A DNA stretch of 64,000 bases, taken from positions 372,001-436,000 of the forward strand of contig JAPVLO010000138.1 of assembly GCA_027257055.1 (NCBI GenBank). The letters are read 5' to 3'. Origin of the DNA: Cephalopachus bancanus. Taxonomy: Eukaryota; Chordata; Mammalia; Primates; Tarsiidae. Below are positions 22,022 through 34,134 of this stretch, one piece after another. The notes beneath the pieces were generated by a model. The model searched no databases and was not told the origin of the DNA. It worked only from the letters and a program-made list of their open reading frames with translations. Position numbers and translations under genes: made by a program. Position 1 is the first letter of the stretch, and each line of letters begins with the position of its first letter.

Positions 22022-24085
22022 CCTCAGAGAAAATACTGCTCAAGTTGGATAATATAGGCTTTGCTTTCTCTGTTTAATAGATATGCAAACCTCCCCCCTA
22101 AAAACCCCCTACTTCTGTGGTACTCTCTGTGGTTTGAAACTGACTGGCATCTGAGTGATACAGGGTAGTTTTCAAATAACACGAGATCGAGTGTGAAAGT
22201 TTTCTCTCTGCAGGCAGTCTCCCTGGCATCATTTCCGTAGCTGCCGGCGGTTGTCCCCTGACATCAGTTTGGTTCAAGGAGACAATCTTGACAAGGTAGC
22301 AGATGCACAACAGGCCAACAGACTTCCACTTTGCTCACTCCGGTTTCAGAATTCTATCTGCATTTATACTGAGACACAAATAATAAACTACATTGACACA
22401 CTCTCCCTTTTAAGAATTAATGTCTTATCTTTTCCAATGTCAGCAATCCCTCAGTAATGTGGCTTGTTCTAGTGCTGATAAAGCATTTATTTTGCTTTCT
22501 GGAACTTCCTTTCGAGGTCTACTTCATTTATTTTTAATTCATAATACTTCCCAGGATTTTATCACATTGATTACTGTATTTCAGATACCAGTGGTTGTGG
22601 TCTATATCTGAAAGGAAGTAAATAAAAATAAAATGAAATGAAAATAAAAGTAACATTTTCTATCGTGGTGATTTATTCCTGTTTTATTACTTTTAAATTC
22701 TACTCACATCTGCTATAATATCATCATAAACTAGGACTTTCTCATATAAGTTGTAAGGTGGTAAAATATGCCTTTTAAGTGAAAAAATAAAATATTATTT
22801 TAAATGTATTCAAAATACATCTTATTTTAACTAATATTATAGAGAAGACTTCTTCAGTTAAAATTTGGATAGCTTTGTTTTTCAGAATTAAATGAAGTTT
22901 TGCTCTCAATTTTTTTATGTTTTGCCAAAAATATTGAAAGCAATATGATCTGACTATTAATTTTTCATGAATGCTGGCTTATGAGTCTCAAGATCTGTTT
23001 TTTTTTAATCTGAATTGAACTTCATATGAGGCTTTGATCAGTTGGTACATGAATAAGGAATGTTGTTGTCATAATTAAGAGCAAATGAAGCCTGAGGAGG
23101 TACATTATAGAACAATAAGCATGAAATAAAATATCTTTAATTTTAGATCTCATTGTATAAATACTATGCATTTACAGACCAAATAATTTATATTCCTGTT
23201 ACATCTTTATGCTTATAGTTTAGATTAGTGATCCATATAATATATTTATGCTGCATTATATTAATTATTAAAAAGAGTAAAATCAGTAAGGTCATTTTTG
23301 CCCATGCATCATAATGAACTATGCTGTTCACATAGTACATTCAGCAAAGAGAAACATCCAGAATTATGTAATAGATTGAATCTGGAATATTAAATGAAAC
23401 TTAAATGTTGTATGTGAAAGCACCTTGCTTATCTGAAGGCCAAAGCGCAGTTCAAAATTCCTAACAGCCCCATCATAATGTAATATAAAAGTGTTCTATC
23501 GAGATTATATGATCTTGAAAACAGTACAAGAATATGTTCAACATTCTATTTAAAAAAATCATTCTCTAATACATCCAACTTTGCTTACCTCTCATAGTTA
23601 GCTGTTTTAGATCGCATGTCCTCTTCTTTTTCCCCCAGGATGTCATTTTGGTTGTCACCTTGTAGTCATGTCTCGCCTTTCCATGTAAAACCCCAGGCCT
23701 GGGTTCCAAGCTCGGCACTCGAACACACGTCTCATGTAGAGAAAGGCTGTTTCATTCACAGGCTGGAATGCTCTTCAGGAGAAATCTACACCTGAGGTGG
23801 AAAGTGTTTCATTTTTACCTGTTGACAGCCTGATGACACAAAGTGTTTGCTCATAATGCCACAATTCCTTGCCTGTGACTTGTCACCAGGCTTGGGAAAT
23901 TGTTAGCAGAAATGTCCATTCCGAAAGTATATATAAATAAGTATGCAAAACCAAGACGGGAAGATAGTATATTGCTTTCTGTCTCACAGATGACATTTTC
24001 AGGTTTTTAAAAGTATTTTTTAAAATTTTATTTATTTGTAAAGAAATCTCCGTCTTCAGACAGGGCTTTCAAAAAGGGCTCTCTC
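22022..24085. other. Unassigned AT-rich sequence
   Basis: No recognised repeats or exons in about 2 kb. A GC-richer island near 22195-22340 contains short open frames on both strands without domains. Confidence 0.45.
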
Positions 24086-24381
24086 GGCCGGGCTCGGTGG
24101 CTCAGCCTGTAATCCCGCGCCTTTGGGAGGCTGAGGTGAGTGGATTGCATGAGCCCCCACGTTCGAGACCCGCCTGGGCAGCGAGACCTCATCTCGACAA
24201 TAAATCAAAAAATCAGCCGGGCGTGGTAGCGCATGCCTGTAATTCCGGCTCTTCGGAAGGCTGAGGCGGAAGGATCGCCGGAGCCCAGCAGGTCGAGGCT
24301 GCGGTGGCCGGGAGTGGCCACTGCACTCCAGTCTGGGTGACAGAGTGAGACTCCAACTCAAAAAAAAAAAAAAAAAAAAAA
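24086..24381 (+). mobile_element. Alu SINE, lemur type
   Basis: Full dimer with ggccgggctcggtggctcag start, complete linker and right arm, and a 22-base A tail. Flanks aaaagggctctctc (24072-24085) and aaaagatctctctc (after the tail) are a near-match target duplication. The B-box stem is mutated on its 5' side (cccacgttcgaga). Its antisense frame (24056-24394 minus) is an Alu artefact. Confidence 0.97.
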
Positions 24382-24829
24382 GATCTCTCTCCACACCTAG
24401 AAACTGAGATTTGTTCTGATCATGTAGACATCCAGGTTGAGTTCAAATCAGGACAAACATTCAGGGACCCGGAGCTGTTGAATGGAATAGAAAATTCAAC
24501 CAGTTCACTGAGTACGGATTCTGAAAAAAAAAGATGAAGTCACTTGCATATCCAGACACTTTGGGAAACCAGTAAAAGTCAGTATTGATTCCCGGAACAA
24601 CTGTTGTCATCATGCTTTTATTGTGGTGTTTTGTCTCTGCCTGAGTGTCTTCAAACCCATGGATACGTCTTGCCCACTTTAAAACTCTGGACAATTGGAC
24701 AAAGCAGTTTTTTAGTTTATGGTTTTTTCTTCAGTCTTTTTCACTCTTTCAATAACACAAAGCGCCATCCTCTTGGGAAACTTGTTATACTTGCTGTGTT
24801 CCTTTGCTCACTTGTCACTTACTCTAACA
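24382..24829. other. Unassigned sequence
   Basis: Short gap before the L2 relic. Open frames at 24461-24694 (minus) and 24604-24864 (plus) have no domains. Part may be unrecognised L2. Confidence 0.4.
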
Positions 24830-25830
24830 CTGAATGCAATCTCTACCTCCACCTTTTCCACTGAGGTCTCTCACCAAGGGGTTTGACCACTTCCTTATCA
24901 CTAAATTCAAAGGAAATTCCTAAGACCTCCCGCAAACTACACCTGTTTGGTAGCATTTAATTTGGGACAAAAATGTATGTCTGTGCATTTTTGGGAAACA
25001 ATCTGTCCCCTTAACTTCTCTGTCTAGGCATTTTCTTAGTAACCCTCCTACATTTCAAACACTTTTTTGTTTTTGGTTTTCTTTTCCATTTGGTTGGCGT
25101 TTCTCCAGATGGTGTCCTGGCTGTCATCTCCCATCATTCAACAGTTCAGATCACTCATGACCCACATATCACACTGCCTACTTGACAATTCTGCTTGCAC
25201 ACACCGTGGGGACCTTATAGACACGTCCAAAACTAAACAAGATCCTTCCATCTTCCTCCCACATCTCTGTGTGCTATAAACCTCTCTCTGAACCCCATCC
25301 TGACCATCAGAATAGCCAGCTACAGACTCAGATCAATTCCACCTCATGTATATTTCTGGGATGACTTTGTCTGCATGTTTCTGGAAAACTGCTTTCATCG
25401 TGATGATAAGACAGCATCACACCTTGTTTTCCTTGCTCTGATCGTCTCGCTGTCAACTTGGTGTCTCTAGAAAAGTTACCAGTGGTTTTTCTGAAGTAGG
25501 GTCTGATGAAGCTGCCTTCAGCTCTTCTTACAGCAGCTTACGTATGGTGATGGGAGATGATGGTAGCTGAGAGCATCAGGTGGTGGAGAGCATCATCTGG
25601 AATAATTTAGCAAAATTCCTCCTAGAGCGCCTCGTGTGCAGAAAACAATCAACAATACTGGCTGTGCCTCTGTTGAGAATGACGAAGTATCTGTCTCTCT
25701 CTCTGTCTCCCACTGGACTTCAGGACTTCAGTTCACTGTTCTAGAAGGCCAGGAAACTTAGTGTGCTGCATCTCTCTCCGTGCTGACACAGAAATCACCA
25801 CTCAATAAGTATTTGCTCAATAAAAGGATA
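24830..25830 (+). mobile_element. L2 LINE relic
   Basis: Scattered matches to L2 occur in the correct order on plus: tttccactgaggtctctcac with gaccacttccttatcactaa, then actgcctacttgacaattct, acacgtccaaaactaaacaa, and a 3' part ending ccactcaataagtatttgct caataaaagg. Stops are frequent in all frames. Divergence is high, as for this ancient family. Confidence 0.6.
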
Positions 25831-26779
25831 ACTAGAAAAATAGATGTTTGTATGAAACCGTACCGTTGTTTCTTTCTTTTGGAGGTGGACGTGCCTTCTA
25901 CTGTTCCTAATGGCATACGGGAGCACTGAGATTCGAAATATGAAAGTAACTCCACTGGGTGTCAAAATCCAGTCTTTCTGATTGTAAGCCTTGAACACCT
26001 TGACCCTTCTTAATGGTTGTACTAATCTTAATACAATCCTGTTGAATGTTTACCGGGACTCTGTGTGCAGTCTGGGAAAAATACAAACAATAAATCACAG
26101 GCTTTGAATCCACAACTCACCAGACGTAATAGTGAATTAGAGGTGCGCAAAATCGCACTGTCTTTAAAAACCTGTGTCTATTCTATGACTAAAACATGAT
26201 GTGTTGTTTACCTAATTTATCCCTAGGGTATTTTAACTCTAAGCACAAAAATTGATCGCCTGGACACATTTTAAATGAGCTGATTGTTTGGTGAGAGGGG
26301 AGGGGGAGCTTTGAAAACCCTTTCTGAACAAATGAGTGTGCCTTCTCATGGTTGCATTCATTCCTATTTGCGCTTGCAGCTCTTAACCCCTCAAACATTC
26401 TGTGGGCATCGTCTCCCTACTGCTACTGTCCCACCTTCCACAGAAATTGGAGCATCGAGTCTCGCCTTTCAAGTCAGTCACAGTGTCACAGTCTGGTTTC
26501 CCGTTAATTAAGCGTGTGCTTAGTTGATCTCAATGTGTTCTCTCCCTCCAGCTCTGTAAGGCCTTGCCCTCCGCAGCTGGCTTTGCACAGACCTGGAGTC
26601 TACAGAAAATTAAAAATCAAAGCCAAGGAGGCTTTAACTTTACTGGATGTTTCTTGCCTGGAAAAGAAGCAGGCAAGACAGGCAGGTTTAGGTTCAGTAG
26701 GAAACGATGAAAATGGTATGAGCTGGGAAGCACACACAGGCGTCCTTGAATCATTGTCACCTGGGAGCTCCTATGTTGA
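25831..26779. other. Unassigned sequence
   Basis: No recognised repeat. Several short open frames on both strands (25907-26113 minus, 26284-26511 plus, 26514-26792 plus) lack domains. The 26514 frame runs into the MIR. Confidence 0.45.
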
Positions 26780-26935
26780 GGAAGCTTGGTAACCTCTGAG
26801 AACGTCAGGATCCTCTTCTATGAGCAGAAATAATGTCCCTTCCATAGAATTGTTTGTTGAATTAAATGAGTTAATGAGCTTGATAGTATTAAACATCACT
26901 TTTGGCATGTAATTCAGTAAAAGTTAGTTTCTTTC
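26780..26935 (+). mobile_element. MIR SINE 3' half
   Basis: Order of MIR landmarks: gtaacctctgagaacgtcag, agcagaaataatgtcccttc, agaattgtttgttgaattaa atgagttaat, then a gcatgtaattcagtaaaagt tail. Confidence 0.65.
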
Positions 26936-27010
26936 TTTTCTCTGATCATTTTCAATAAATTTTTAATCTTCTTCCCATCCTCCTATTTGTAGATATTAAA
27001 TATCAGCAAC

Positions 27011-27303
27011 TTTTTTTTTTGAGACAGTCTTTCTTTGCCACCTAGGCTGAAGTGCAGTGGCACAATTATGGCTCACCACAGCCTCGACCTCCTGACTCAG
27101 AAGATCCTCCTGCCTCAGCTTCCCAGATAGCTCATACTACAGCATTAACCACCACTCCCAGCTATTTTGTTTCTTAAATTTTTGAAGAGATGAGGCCTCA
27201 CTGTGTTGTCTAGGCTGGTCTTGAACTCCTGGGCTCAAGCAATCTCCATTCCTCGGCCTCCTAAAGTGCTGAGATCATAGGCATGAGCCACCACACCTAG
27301 CCG
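27011..27303 (-). mobile_element. Alu SINE, older (AluJ-like)
   Basis: T-tract then gagacagtctttctttgcca, ending ccaccacacctagcc. Heavily substituted, with the ancestral left-arm sequence (ggagttcaagaccagcc in reverse complement). No clear target duplication. Confidence 0.93.
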
Positions 27304-27414
27304 AACTAGTTTTCTAAAGTCTGAAGTTAATAATGAATGTAGGTTGAGTAGGTTATCACTTGACTTTCTATCAGGATCCTTAATTTTTTGAAGTCAATCT
27401 CTACCATTCCTTTC

Positions 27415-27560
27415 AAATTTCTTCATTCACTATACATTTATTTAGTGCTACTATGTTCCAGAGATTGTGCCAGGGATTGAGTGAGATCCAGATAAACCAT
27501 ACAGAGCCTTTCTTTAAGGGATTTGCATCTTCTCAGAAGCAGAGAAGTGAATTACATTTT
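27415..27560 (-). mobile_element. L2 3'-end fragment
   Basis: Plus reads cttcattcactatacattta tttagtgctactatgttcca gagattgtgccagggattga, the reverse complement of the L2 3' region. Confidence 0.55.
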
Positions 27561-27599
27561 GAACCTATCTTTGACTGTGTAAGACAGTGATTTACAAAG

Positions 27600-27695
27600 A
27601 CATAGGGCTCATGTTTGCAAGATAATAAATATCGCTTGTATACCTAATCCTGAATTGTACTCCACATCTTTAAAGTAATAAATAATTATTACTGA
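27600..27695 (+). mobile_element. L1 3' tail fragment
   Basis: cttgtatacctaatcctgaa ttgtactccacatctttaaa is nearly identical to the end of the L1 at 2519-3308 and is followed by an A-rich tail. The left limit is uncertain. Confidence 0.6.
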
Positions 27696-30100
27696 CTCAA
27701 TGGAAGTTTAAGTAGAGATGATACAATAGGTCTTCCCTTAACCTACTCTGCCTTCCTTGATTCCCGCCTCCTCTTTAAATAACCAGTGATCTAACTAAAA
27801 GAACATAAGAAATATTTTTCAGAGACTGAAATGGTTTAAATATCTGAGTAAGAAGCGTTTGTTTCAAGTGTTTTGTAAACATTTAAGTGATTCTACAGCC
27901 TACCTTGTTTTCTAGTGAAATATAATTATCTCAAGAATCAAAAAGAAAATTAAAGACATGACAATGGAAATTCCATGTCTGTTTTTACTTAAGAATGATT
28001 CTGTTCTATTGATCCGAAAACAGCAGGCATTTATGAAAATGTTGACTGACTGACTTGAACAGTCTTTCATAGAAAGTGTAAACTTAGTATTAGAATATTT
28101 CTCCTAGGAAATATGGTAAAGTATCTTTCAAATAACTCATTGTTGTCTTTAAGCTAATGAGAGATTCGACCTATGAATGTACATATATTTTCAAATTTAT
28201 CATTTTTACATCATTAGTAATAGTATCAATAATCGAAAATAAAATTATTGCATTCAATTTTGAAATGATTCTTCACAAAAAAATGGTTTTGATAATTTGA
28301 CAACAGTGGTAACATATTAGTTTCTTTCATTTGTAAATATCTAATTGAAAAGCTTAGTACCCACCTACATACATACCCCCAACACCCCATGGTCTGTGAC
28401 CTATTCATGTTCACAAGCTAAGTTCCTCAGAGATGCAAACATTGAAAATGTTGGATTTTTACCATGGCTTAAATATAATTATATGATGAGTTGGTGGTAG
28501 TGCTAATTACACTCTTATATAGCTTTTATTAGTATAAACACAATTACCACTGAAAGCTAGTAGAAATAAGGAATCATTGATAATTAAAGTTTTTCAGAAA
28601 ACGATTATATTGATTTTTGTTTGGAAGAAGATATTAGAATTGACCCCTAAATGTCTGTAATTTTATAATTTTGTTTGTAATTTAGGTCACAGCAACTTAA
28701 TGTTTCTTTTTGCCTTTCCAGTAGAAATTAAACAAGTTGGTGTGTGGTAAGAGAAATTTCTTTGTCATGACTTATAATTCTGTTTTCCACAATTTAAAAA
28801 TCAAATGCATATGAAAGTATAAAGGAAAAGATCCACCCCCCATGTGTATGTATGTGTGTATTATATATACATTTATCTATAGGCTAAATTTGAAAGCAGT
28901 GCCAATCACTAGGTGTTTTATCCAATTGGAACTATTCTGTTAACAACATCTTGCAAATCTTCGTTTTATTGGTAGGTTTTGTTTGATTTGTTTTTCTGTA
29001 ATTCATACGGCTTCTTGTAATTGTGAAGTAAAATTATATTTTGAAGACTAGAATTCTATTCTGTTATGAATAAGCAAACACTTCCAGAGCATAGCCACGG
29101 AGTATGGGCTCATGGTTGCTGGTGGAGACACTCAACCACCCAGGCCCTTTTGACACCTCATACTCTACACCTTAGACGTGCTCTTAAGTTACATGGAAAT
29201 GTCTGTTAAGCCTGCTAGGTGAATCTCTGTGATCGTCGTTTTCAATTAGAAGACTTCTTTCCACATCCTTGAAGAGAGACAGTTCCTTCTAGTTGACATT
29301 TTAGCCAATTACTTAAAATTGGAGAAGTGTGACTTAGTCCCATTCTGAAGTTCTGTAGTAGCAAGTAACTTGCGTCTTGTCATCTGTTACACCATTGAAG
29401 CCTTGGTGTTTAACATGAATTTGTATCTAAAGGCTCTGCGTATCTTGCAGGTCAAAACCATTGTGACCATCAAAAACAAACTTACAAAGAACCCTAAGGA
29501 CTTTTAAACAATAAATAAGCTTGAGGCACATATATAGTTTCAATGCATATTGTTCTTTTACAGGAAATGAATTTTGAAATGTGTTACTGTAACTTTAATT
29601 TAAATAAATAAATCTTTGCTTGCATAAGCTGGAATTAAAATTTAAATTTTCAATTTGATCTGCCAACCTGCTTCATCTTTGCTGGATTTTCTGACGCTAA
29701 TTGGAAAGCTCTGAAGCCCACAGCACAGCCAATGACAACTTTTGGGCTATTTCCATGTTTCCAATTTGCGCTGGATACAGCAGGATGTCCAAATTACGAT
29801 AGACTTTTCTCTTCCAAGTCAATCAACTTTTAACACAGCGATTTCTTCAAGTGTCACAAATTCCAAAAGAGAAAGGATTAAATTTTGGATGTTGCGAGCT
29901 CCTATCAGCAAATGGAATTTGAACCTTGAAAATCTGAATCCAATGATGACAACTCTTAGTAGACAGACTAAACTTTGAAAATATTCAGTCTAAAGAAAGC
30001 TTCTTCAGAAGATTTGTGTGGCTAGATAATCATTTGCTTTAGTATTATATTTGTGGTAGTTCAAAAGTATTCCTTTTATCGTATAATTTTATATCAATGT
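27696..30100. other. Unassigned AT-rich sequence
   Basis: 2.4 kb without recognised repeats. An alternating GT/AT patch lies near 28845-28870. The part 29640-29830 is GC-richer, contains a TAATTG homeodomain-type core at 29698 and could be conserved noncoding DNA; this is a guess. Confidence 0.4.
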
Positions 30101-30107
30101 AACCTCA

Positions 30108-30465
30108 TGTTACGGGTTGAATTGTGTCTTTCTTCAACAGCAGCAGCAACAACAACAAAACCTTTGTTGTTGATCTAAATCCCATTACCTCAGAATGTGG
30201 CCTCGTTTGAAGATCGAGTCTCTACAAAGGCAATATAGTCAAAGAGAGGATGATGTCATTATATAATGAGGAGATATGTATATAGAGAAAGCGATATAAA
30301 GAAGCACAGAGAACACAATCAAATGCTAGCTAAAAGAAGAGAAACAACCTTCAGAAGAAACCAACCCTAATTTCAGACTTCTGTCCTCTGGAACTGTGTG
30401 TCAATTCATTTCTGTTAAGCCCCTCAATTTGTGTTATTCTTTTGTGGCAGCCCTAAAGAAACAAT
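30108..30465 (+). mobile_element. MaLR solo LTR with target duplication
   Basis: Starts tgttacgggttgaattgtgt and ends near gtggcagccctaaagaaaca, the MaLR LTR ends in plus orientation, with ttcagacttctgtcctctgg aactgtg inside. Direct repeats aacctca at 30101-30107 and 30466-30472 flank it; the true duplication is probably the 5 bases cctca. It is opposite in orientation to the LTR at 17752. Confidence 0.8.
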
Positions 30466-30472
30466 AACCTCA

Positions 30473-30985
30473 TGTTTATTATTCCAAAATTACCAATATA
30501 CACATCATATATATGATGTACATATTTACATACGCTAATGTGGTAAAGTATACTTAAATATAATTCAGTATATATATGTTTCCATTTATGTTACAACTAG
30601 TTATTTCCAAATGAAACCATTTAAAATTTCCTATTTTCCTCAAGACAATTTTTTCACAACATTCACGTACAGATTGCCCTTTTTGAAAGAAAAATGATAA
30701 ATATTGGGGAATAAGAGTTTTAGTTTTCCTGCTTAATAAAATTACCAGGTCTCCTTAATCTTCAGAAATATGAAAATCAATTGTATTGGCTGCTGTTTAG
30801 GAGAAAACCCAATTCTCACAGTTCTTCTGATTAAATTCATCTTGTGGATAATGTAGTTATTTTAATACATGACAGAAATAAAGCCGTGCCTAGTACAGCT
30901 CTATTTCAGGTTCACATAAGAGAAATCCTACGTCTTCAAAGAATCGCTGGAAATGTTCATGATGCCAAGAATTACAAGACTCTTG
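30473..30985. other. Unassigned AT-rich sequence
   Basis: Contains the perfect 18-bp palindrome acatcatatatatgatgt at 30502-30519. Otherwise nothing recognised. Confidence 0.5.
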
Positions 30986-30989
30986 TTAT

Positions 30990-31100
30990 CACCTGGAAAT
31001 ATTTGGGTCATTAACCAGCAGTGTGAACCTGGCAACATCACCTAACCTCTCTGCATTGACTTTTTTCTCAGTTGCACAATAGAAATGTGAACTGGATGAA
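30990..31100 (+). mobile_element. MIR SINE central fragment
   Basis: accagcagtgtgaacctggc, acctaacctctctgcattga and ctcagttgcacaatagaaat follow the MIR core order. Confidence 0.65.
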
Positions 31101-31119
31101 TTTCTTCTCTCTTTTGAAC

Positions 31120-31330
31120 CCTCATAGCACTTATCACTTCCACCTTAATATCACACTTTCCCTTATATTGTTAGTATGTTTCTTCTTTTGAAATCTTGTT
31201 TAAACTCTTGTAGGTTTTAAATTTTAAAATGCTTTAAAAGCACTTGGAGGGAAGACGCACTTTACATTTTTATTGCAATGCTCCAACAACACTGGCAACA
31301 CTGCTGAGTACTCATTTTTCACTTTCGTTA
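31120..31330 (+). mobile_element. L2 3'-end fragment
   Basis: ctcatagcacttatcacttc, then tttaaactcttgtagg and cttggagggaagacgcactt, then an L2-like tail. These fit the 3' end of L2 on plus, with substitutions and gaps. Confidence 0.5.
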
Positions 31331-31479
31331 TCCATTTCGACATTGCCCAGTGCATTTTCTAATACGAACAAAGTGAATTCATTGAGACAGAAAAGATAAA
31401 AATAGACCTGGATTTTTCCCAGAGAGGCAATGTCTTTGTAAATCTACCCAAGTTAGTAACTGTTTAAAACACTTCAAAA

Positions 31480-32899
31480 ATTTTTAAAGTTTTTATTTTT
31501 AATTTTGATTGGATACATTATAAAAGTGCATATTTGTGGGGTACAGGTGATGTTTTGATACAGGCATGTGTAATGATCAAATCAGGGTAATCGAAATTTT
31601 CATCACCTCCAGCATTTATTATCATTTTAGGAACACTCCAATTCTGCTCTTTTAGTTATTTTGAAATATGCAATGAATTATTAACTGTAGCCACCCTATT
31701 GTGTTCCAGAATTCTAGATCTTATTCATTTTATATGACTGTTTTTGTATCCATTAACCATCTCCTCTATCACCTTCCCTCCCCACTGCCCTGCCCAGATT
31801 CACTCTGCTACCACCATGAGTTCGTTATTTAGATATTATTATTTTTTAACTTCTACATGTGATGAGATAATGTGATATTTATTTTTCTGTTCCAGACTTA
31901 TTTCACTTAACATAGCGTCCTTTAGTTCCATCCTTGTTGCTACAAATGGCATGATTTCAATTTTTTATGGCAGAATGATATTCCATTGTGTATGTATACT
32001 ATATTTTCCTTATCCATTCATTTTCTGATGGACACTTAGGTTGGTTTGATATTTTGGCTATTGTGAACAGTGCTGAAATAAAACATGGAAGTGCACATAT
32101 CTCTTTTGATACTGATTTCCTTTCTTTTGGATATATACCAGCAGTTGGAATGCTGGTTCATATGGTAGTTCTATTTTTAGTTACTTTTTTAGGAACTTCA
32201 ATACTGTTTTCCATAGTATCTGGATTAACTTACATTCCGAACAGTGTATGGGGGTTCCCTTTCTCTACATTCTCTCCAGCATCTGTTATTTCTTGTTTGG
32301 GTATAAATGCCATTTTTACAGGAGTTAACTAGATTTAGTTCATTTAATTGTAGTTTTAACTACATCTGATTATAGATTTAATTCACATTTTTCTAATGAT
32401 TAATGACGAGCATTTTTTCCTATATCTGTTAGCTATTTGTACGTATTCTTTTGAGAAATGTCAGTTCAGATATTTTGCCCATTTTTAAATCTGTTTAATT
32501 TTTCCTTATAAGTTGATTGAGCTCTTTGTGTATTCTGGTTATTAGCCTCTTTCAGGGGATAGTTTGCAAATATTTATACCCATTCTGTGGGTTGTCCCTT
32601 CACTTTGTGATTGTCTTCTTTGCTACTCATAAACTTTTTAGCTTAATGTGATCCCATGTGTCTACTTTTGCTTTGGTTTCTTGTGATTTTGAGGTCTTTA
32701 AAAATCTTTGCCGAGATCAATGTCTTGAAGTGTTTCTCCAATGTTTTGTTTTGGTAGTTTCATGTCTTAGATTTGATTTGATTTTTGTATTCAAGAAGAG
32801 ATAGAAGTCTAGCTTTATTCCTTCCCAGTATTTATTGAAGAGACTGCCCTTTCTCCAACACATATTCTGGTGCCTTTGTCAAAAATGATTTGACTTTAA
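31480..32899 (-). mobile_element. L1 3' end, 1.4 kb, antisense
   Basis: On plus it opens with the reverse of an A-rich tail and 3' UTR (gtggggtacaggtgatgttt, atgatcaaatcagggtaatc), then runs back into ORF2 (ttctccagcatctgttattt, agttgattgagctctttgtg, ttgtcaaaaatgatttgact). Stops and indels are frequent. The plus-strand frame at 31988-32332 is antisense L1 and not a gene. The 3' UTR type resembles L1MA/L1MB, as in the fragment at 41521. Confidence 0.92.
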
Positions 32900-33002
32900 A
32901 TTTTATAGTAAACTGGACATAGTGTTTACATGAAATTATGATGTTTATGCAAAGAATATTTTTGTTTCCTACCACAAATAATGCCAAATGACTTGCAGAT
33001 TT

Positions 33003-33102
33003 GTTTTCTTTTTTCTTTTTTTTGAGTTGGCGTCTCACTCCATTGCCCAGGCTGGAGTGCAGGTGCACGCTCACAGCCTCTCCAGCGTCGACCTTCTGGG
33101 AA
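33003..33102 (-). mobile_element. 5'-truncated Alu with target duplication
   Basis: A T-tract then gagttggcgtctcactccat and ggctggagtgcaggtgcacg; only the last part of the right arm was inserted. Direct repeats ttgcagattt at 32993-33002 and 33103-33112 flank it. The gagttgg tail junction is lemur type. Confidence 0.85.
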
Positions 33103-33112
33103 TTGCAGATTT

Positions 33113-34134
33113 TTCTTACCAACAAAGATCAATTTATAAGTTTACTAGACACAAGGTGATTGGATAAAATATGAGAATTAATATATTAAAATAAAGCAAA
33201 GTCAATTTTATAGGAAACATTTGCATTTTTGATGCTAAAGGGATTAAATAGGTCGTAAAAATGTTTTTTTTCCAATGGTAAGTGAAAAAAGATTTCTTCA
33301 GTTTTACTCAAAGTGTCGGTAACAGTAAATGGGATTTCAAAAAAATTGTACTTTTAGTATATATTATTTGGCCAAGGACTATTTAAAACAATTAAAAATA
33401 TGTATTTTGAGAAAAGTTAAAACCTTAAGATTATTTTTGAAATCATTATGTCAATTTTAAGGCTTTTAAAAATAAACAAGATGTTTCATTTTAGCTTAGC
33501 AGAACAAATATTACATTGTATTGTTAATCAATGTTATTTTAAATTAAAATGAATAAAAATTCATTCGCATTTTATGCTGTAAAAAATTATTACTTGTCAA
33601 TAAATATCATCAGGACATGTGCTATGTTTTTAAGTTACCTAAAGTTTATACGTGCCAATTAGCTATCTATGCAAATATAATCAATTTTTCAATTGTTAAA
33701 AAGCAGCAAAATATTTTAATTTTTTTATTAAGTCTTAAGTATATTTAAGAGTATAAATGATTTTTCAAATGTACTTTCAATAAAAGAAGCAAATAGGTGA
33801 ACGTAGTAAGGTGTAAAACAATTTACTGTGATAAAACAAACTAAAAGCAAGCTGGTGTGGCTCTATTGATGTCAGAGATACTATATTTCAGAACAAAATT
33901 TTTTATTATAGTTAAAGAATGTCAATTTCTGACAATAAATTCATCCAGAAGGCCTAACAGTGCTATACATTTATGCACTTTTAGCAGTGCTTCAAAATAC
34001 AAAAGGTCTGGTAGAACAGCAAGGAGAAATATATACAACCTCAAGTTATAGTTGGATATTTCGGTTATCACCCTCTTGTTGATGATCAAGTAGACCGAAA
34101 ATCAAGACTCTAGAATACTTGCACAATACTGTGT
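33113..34134. other. Unassigned, very AT-rich sequence
   Basis: No recognised repeat or exon. Many poly-A and poly-T runs. The frame at 33857-34051 has no domain. Confidence 0.5.

Noticed and set aside
24056..24394. 112-codon minus frame as a gene
   Set aside because: It is antisense Alu (LECSGHSRPPQPRPAG type). The same applies to 5543-5776, 17490-17744, 20774-21025, 50360-50650 and 59803-60012.
31988..32332. 114-codon plus frame with hydrophobic stretches
   Set aside because: Antisense reading of L1 ORF2 sequence, so the apparent membrane segments are an artefact.
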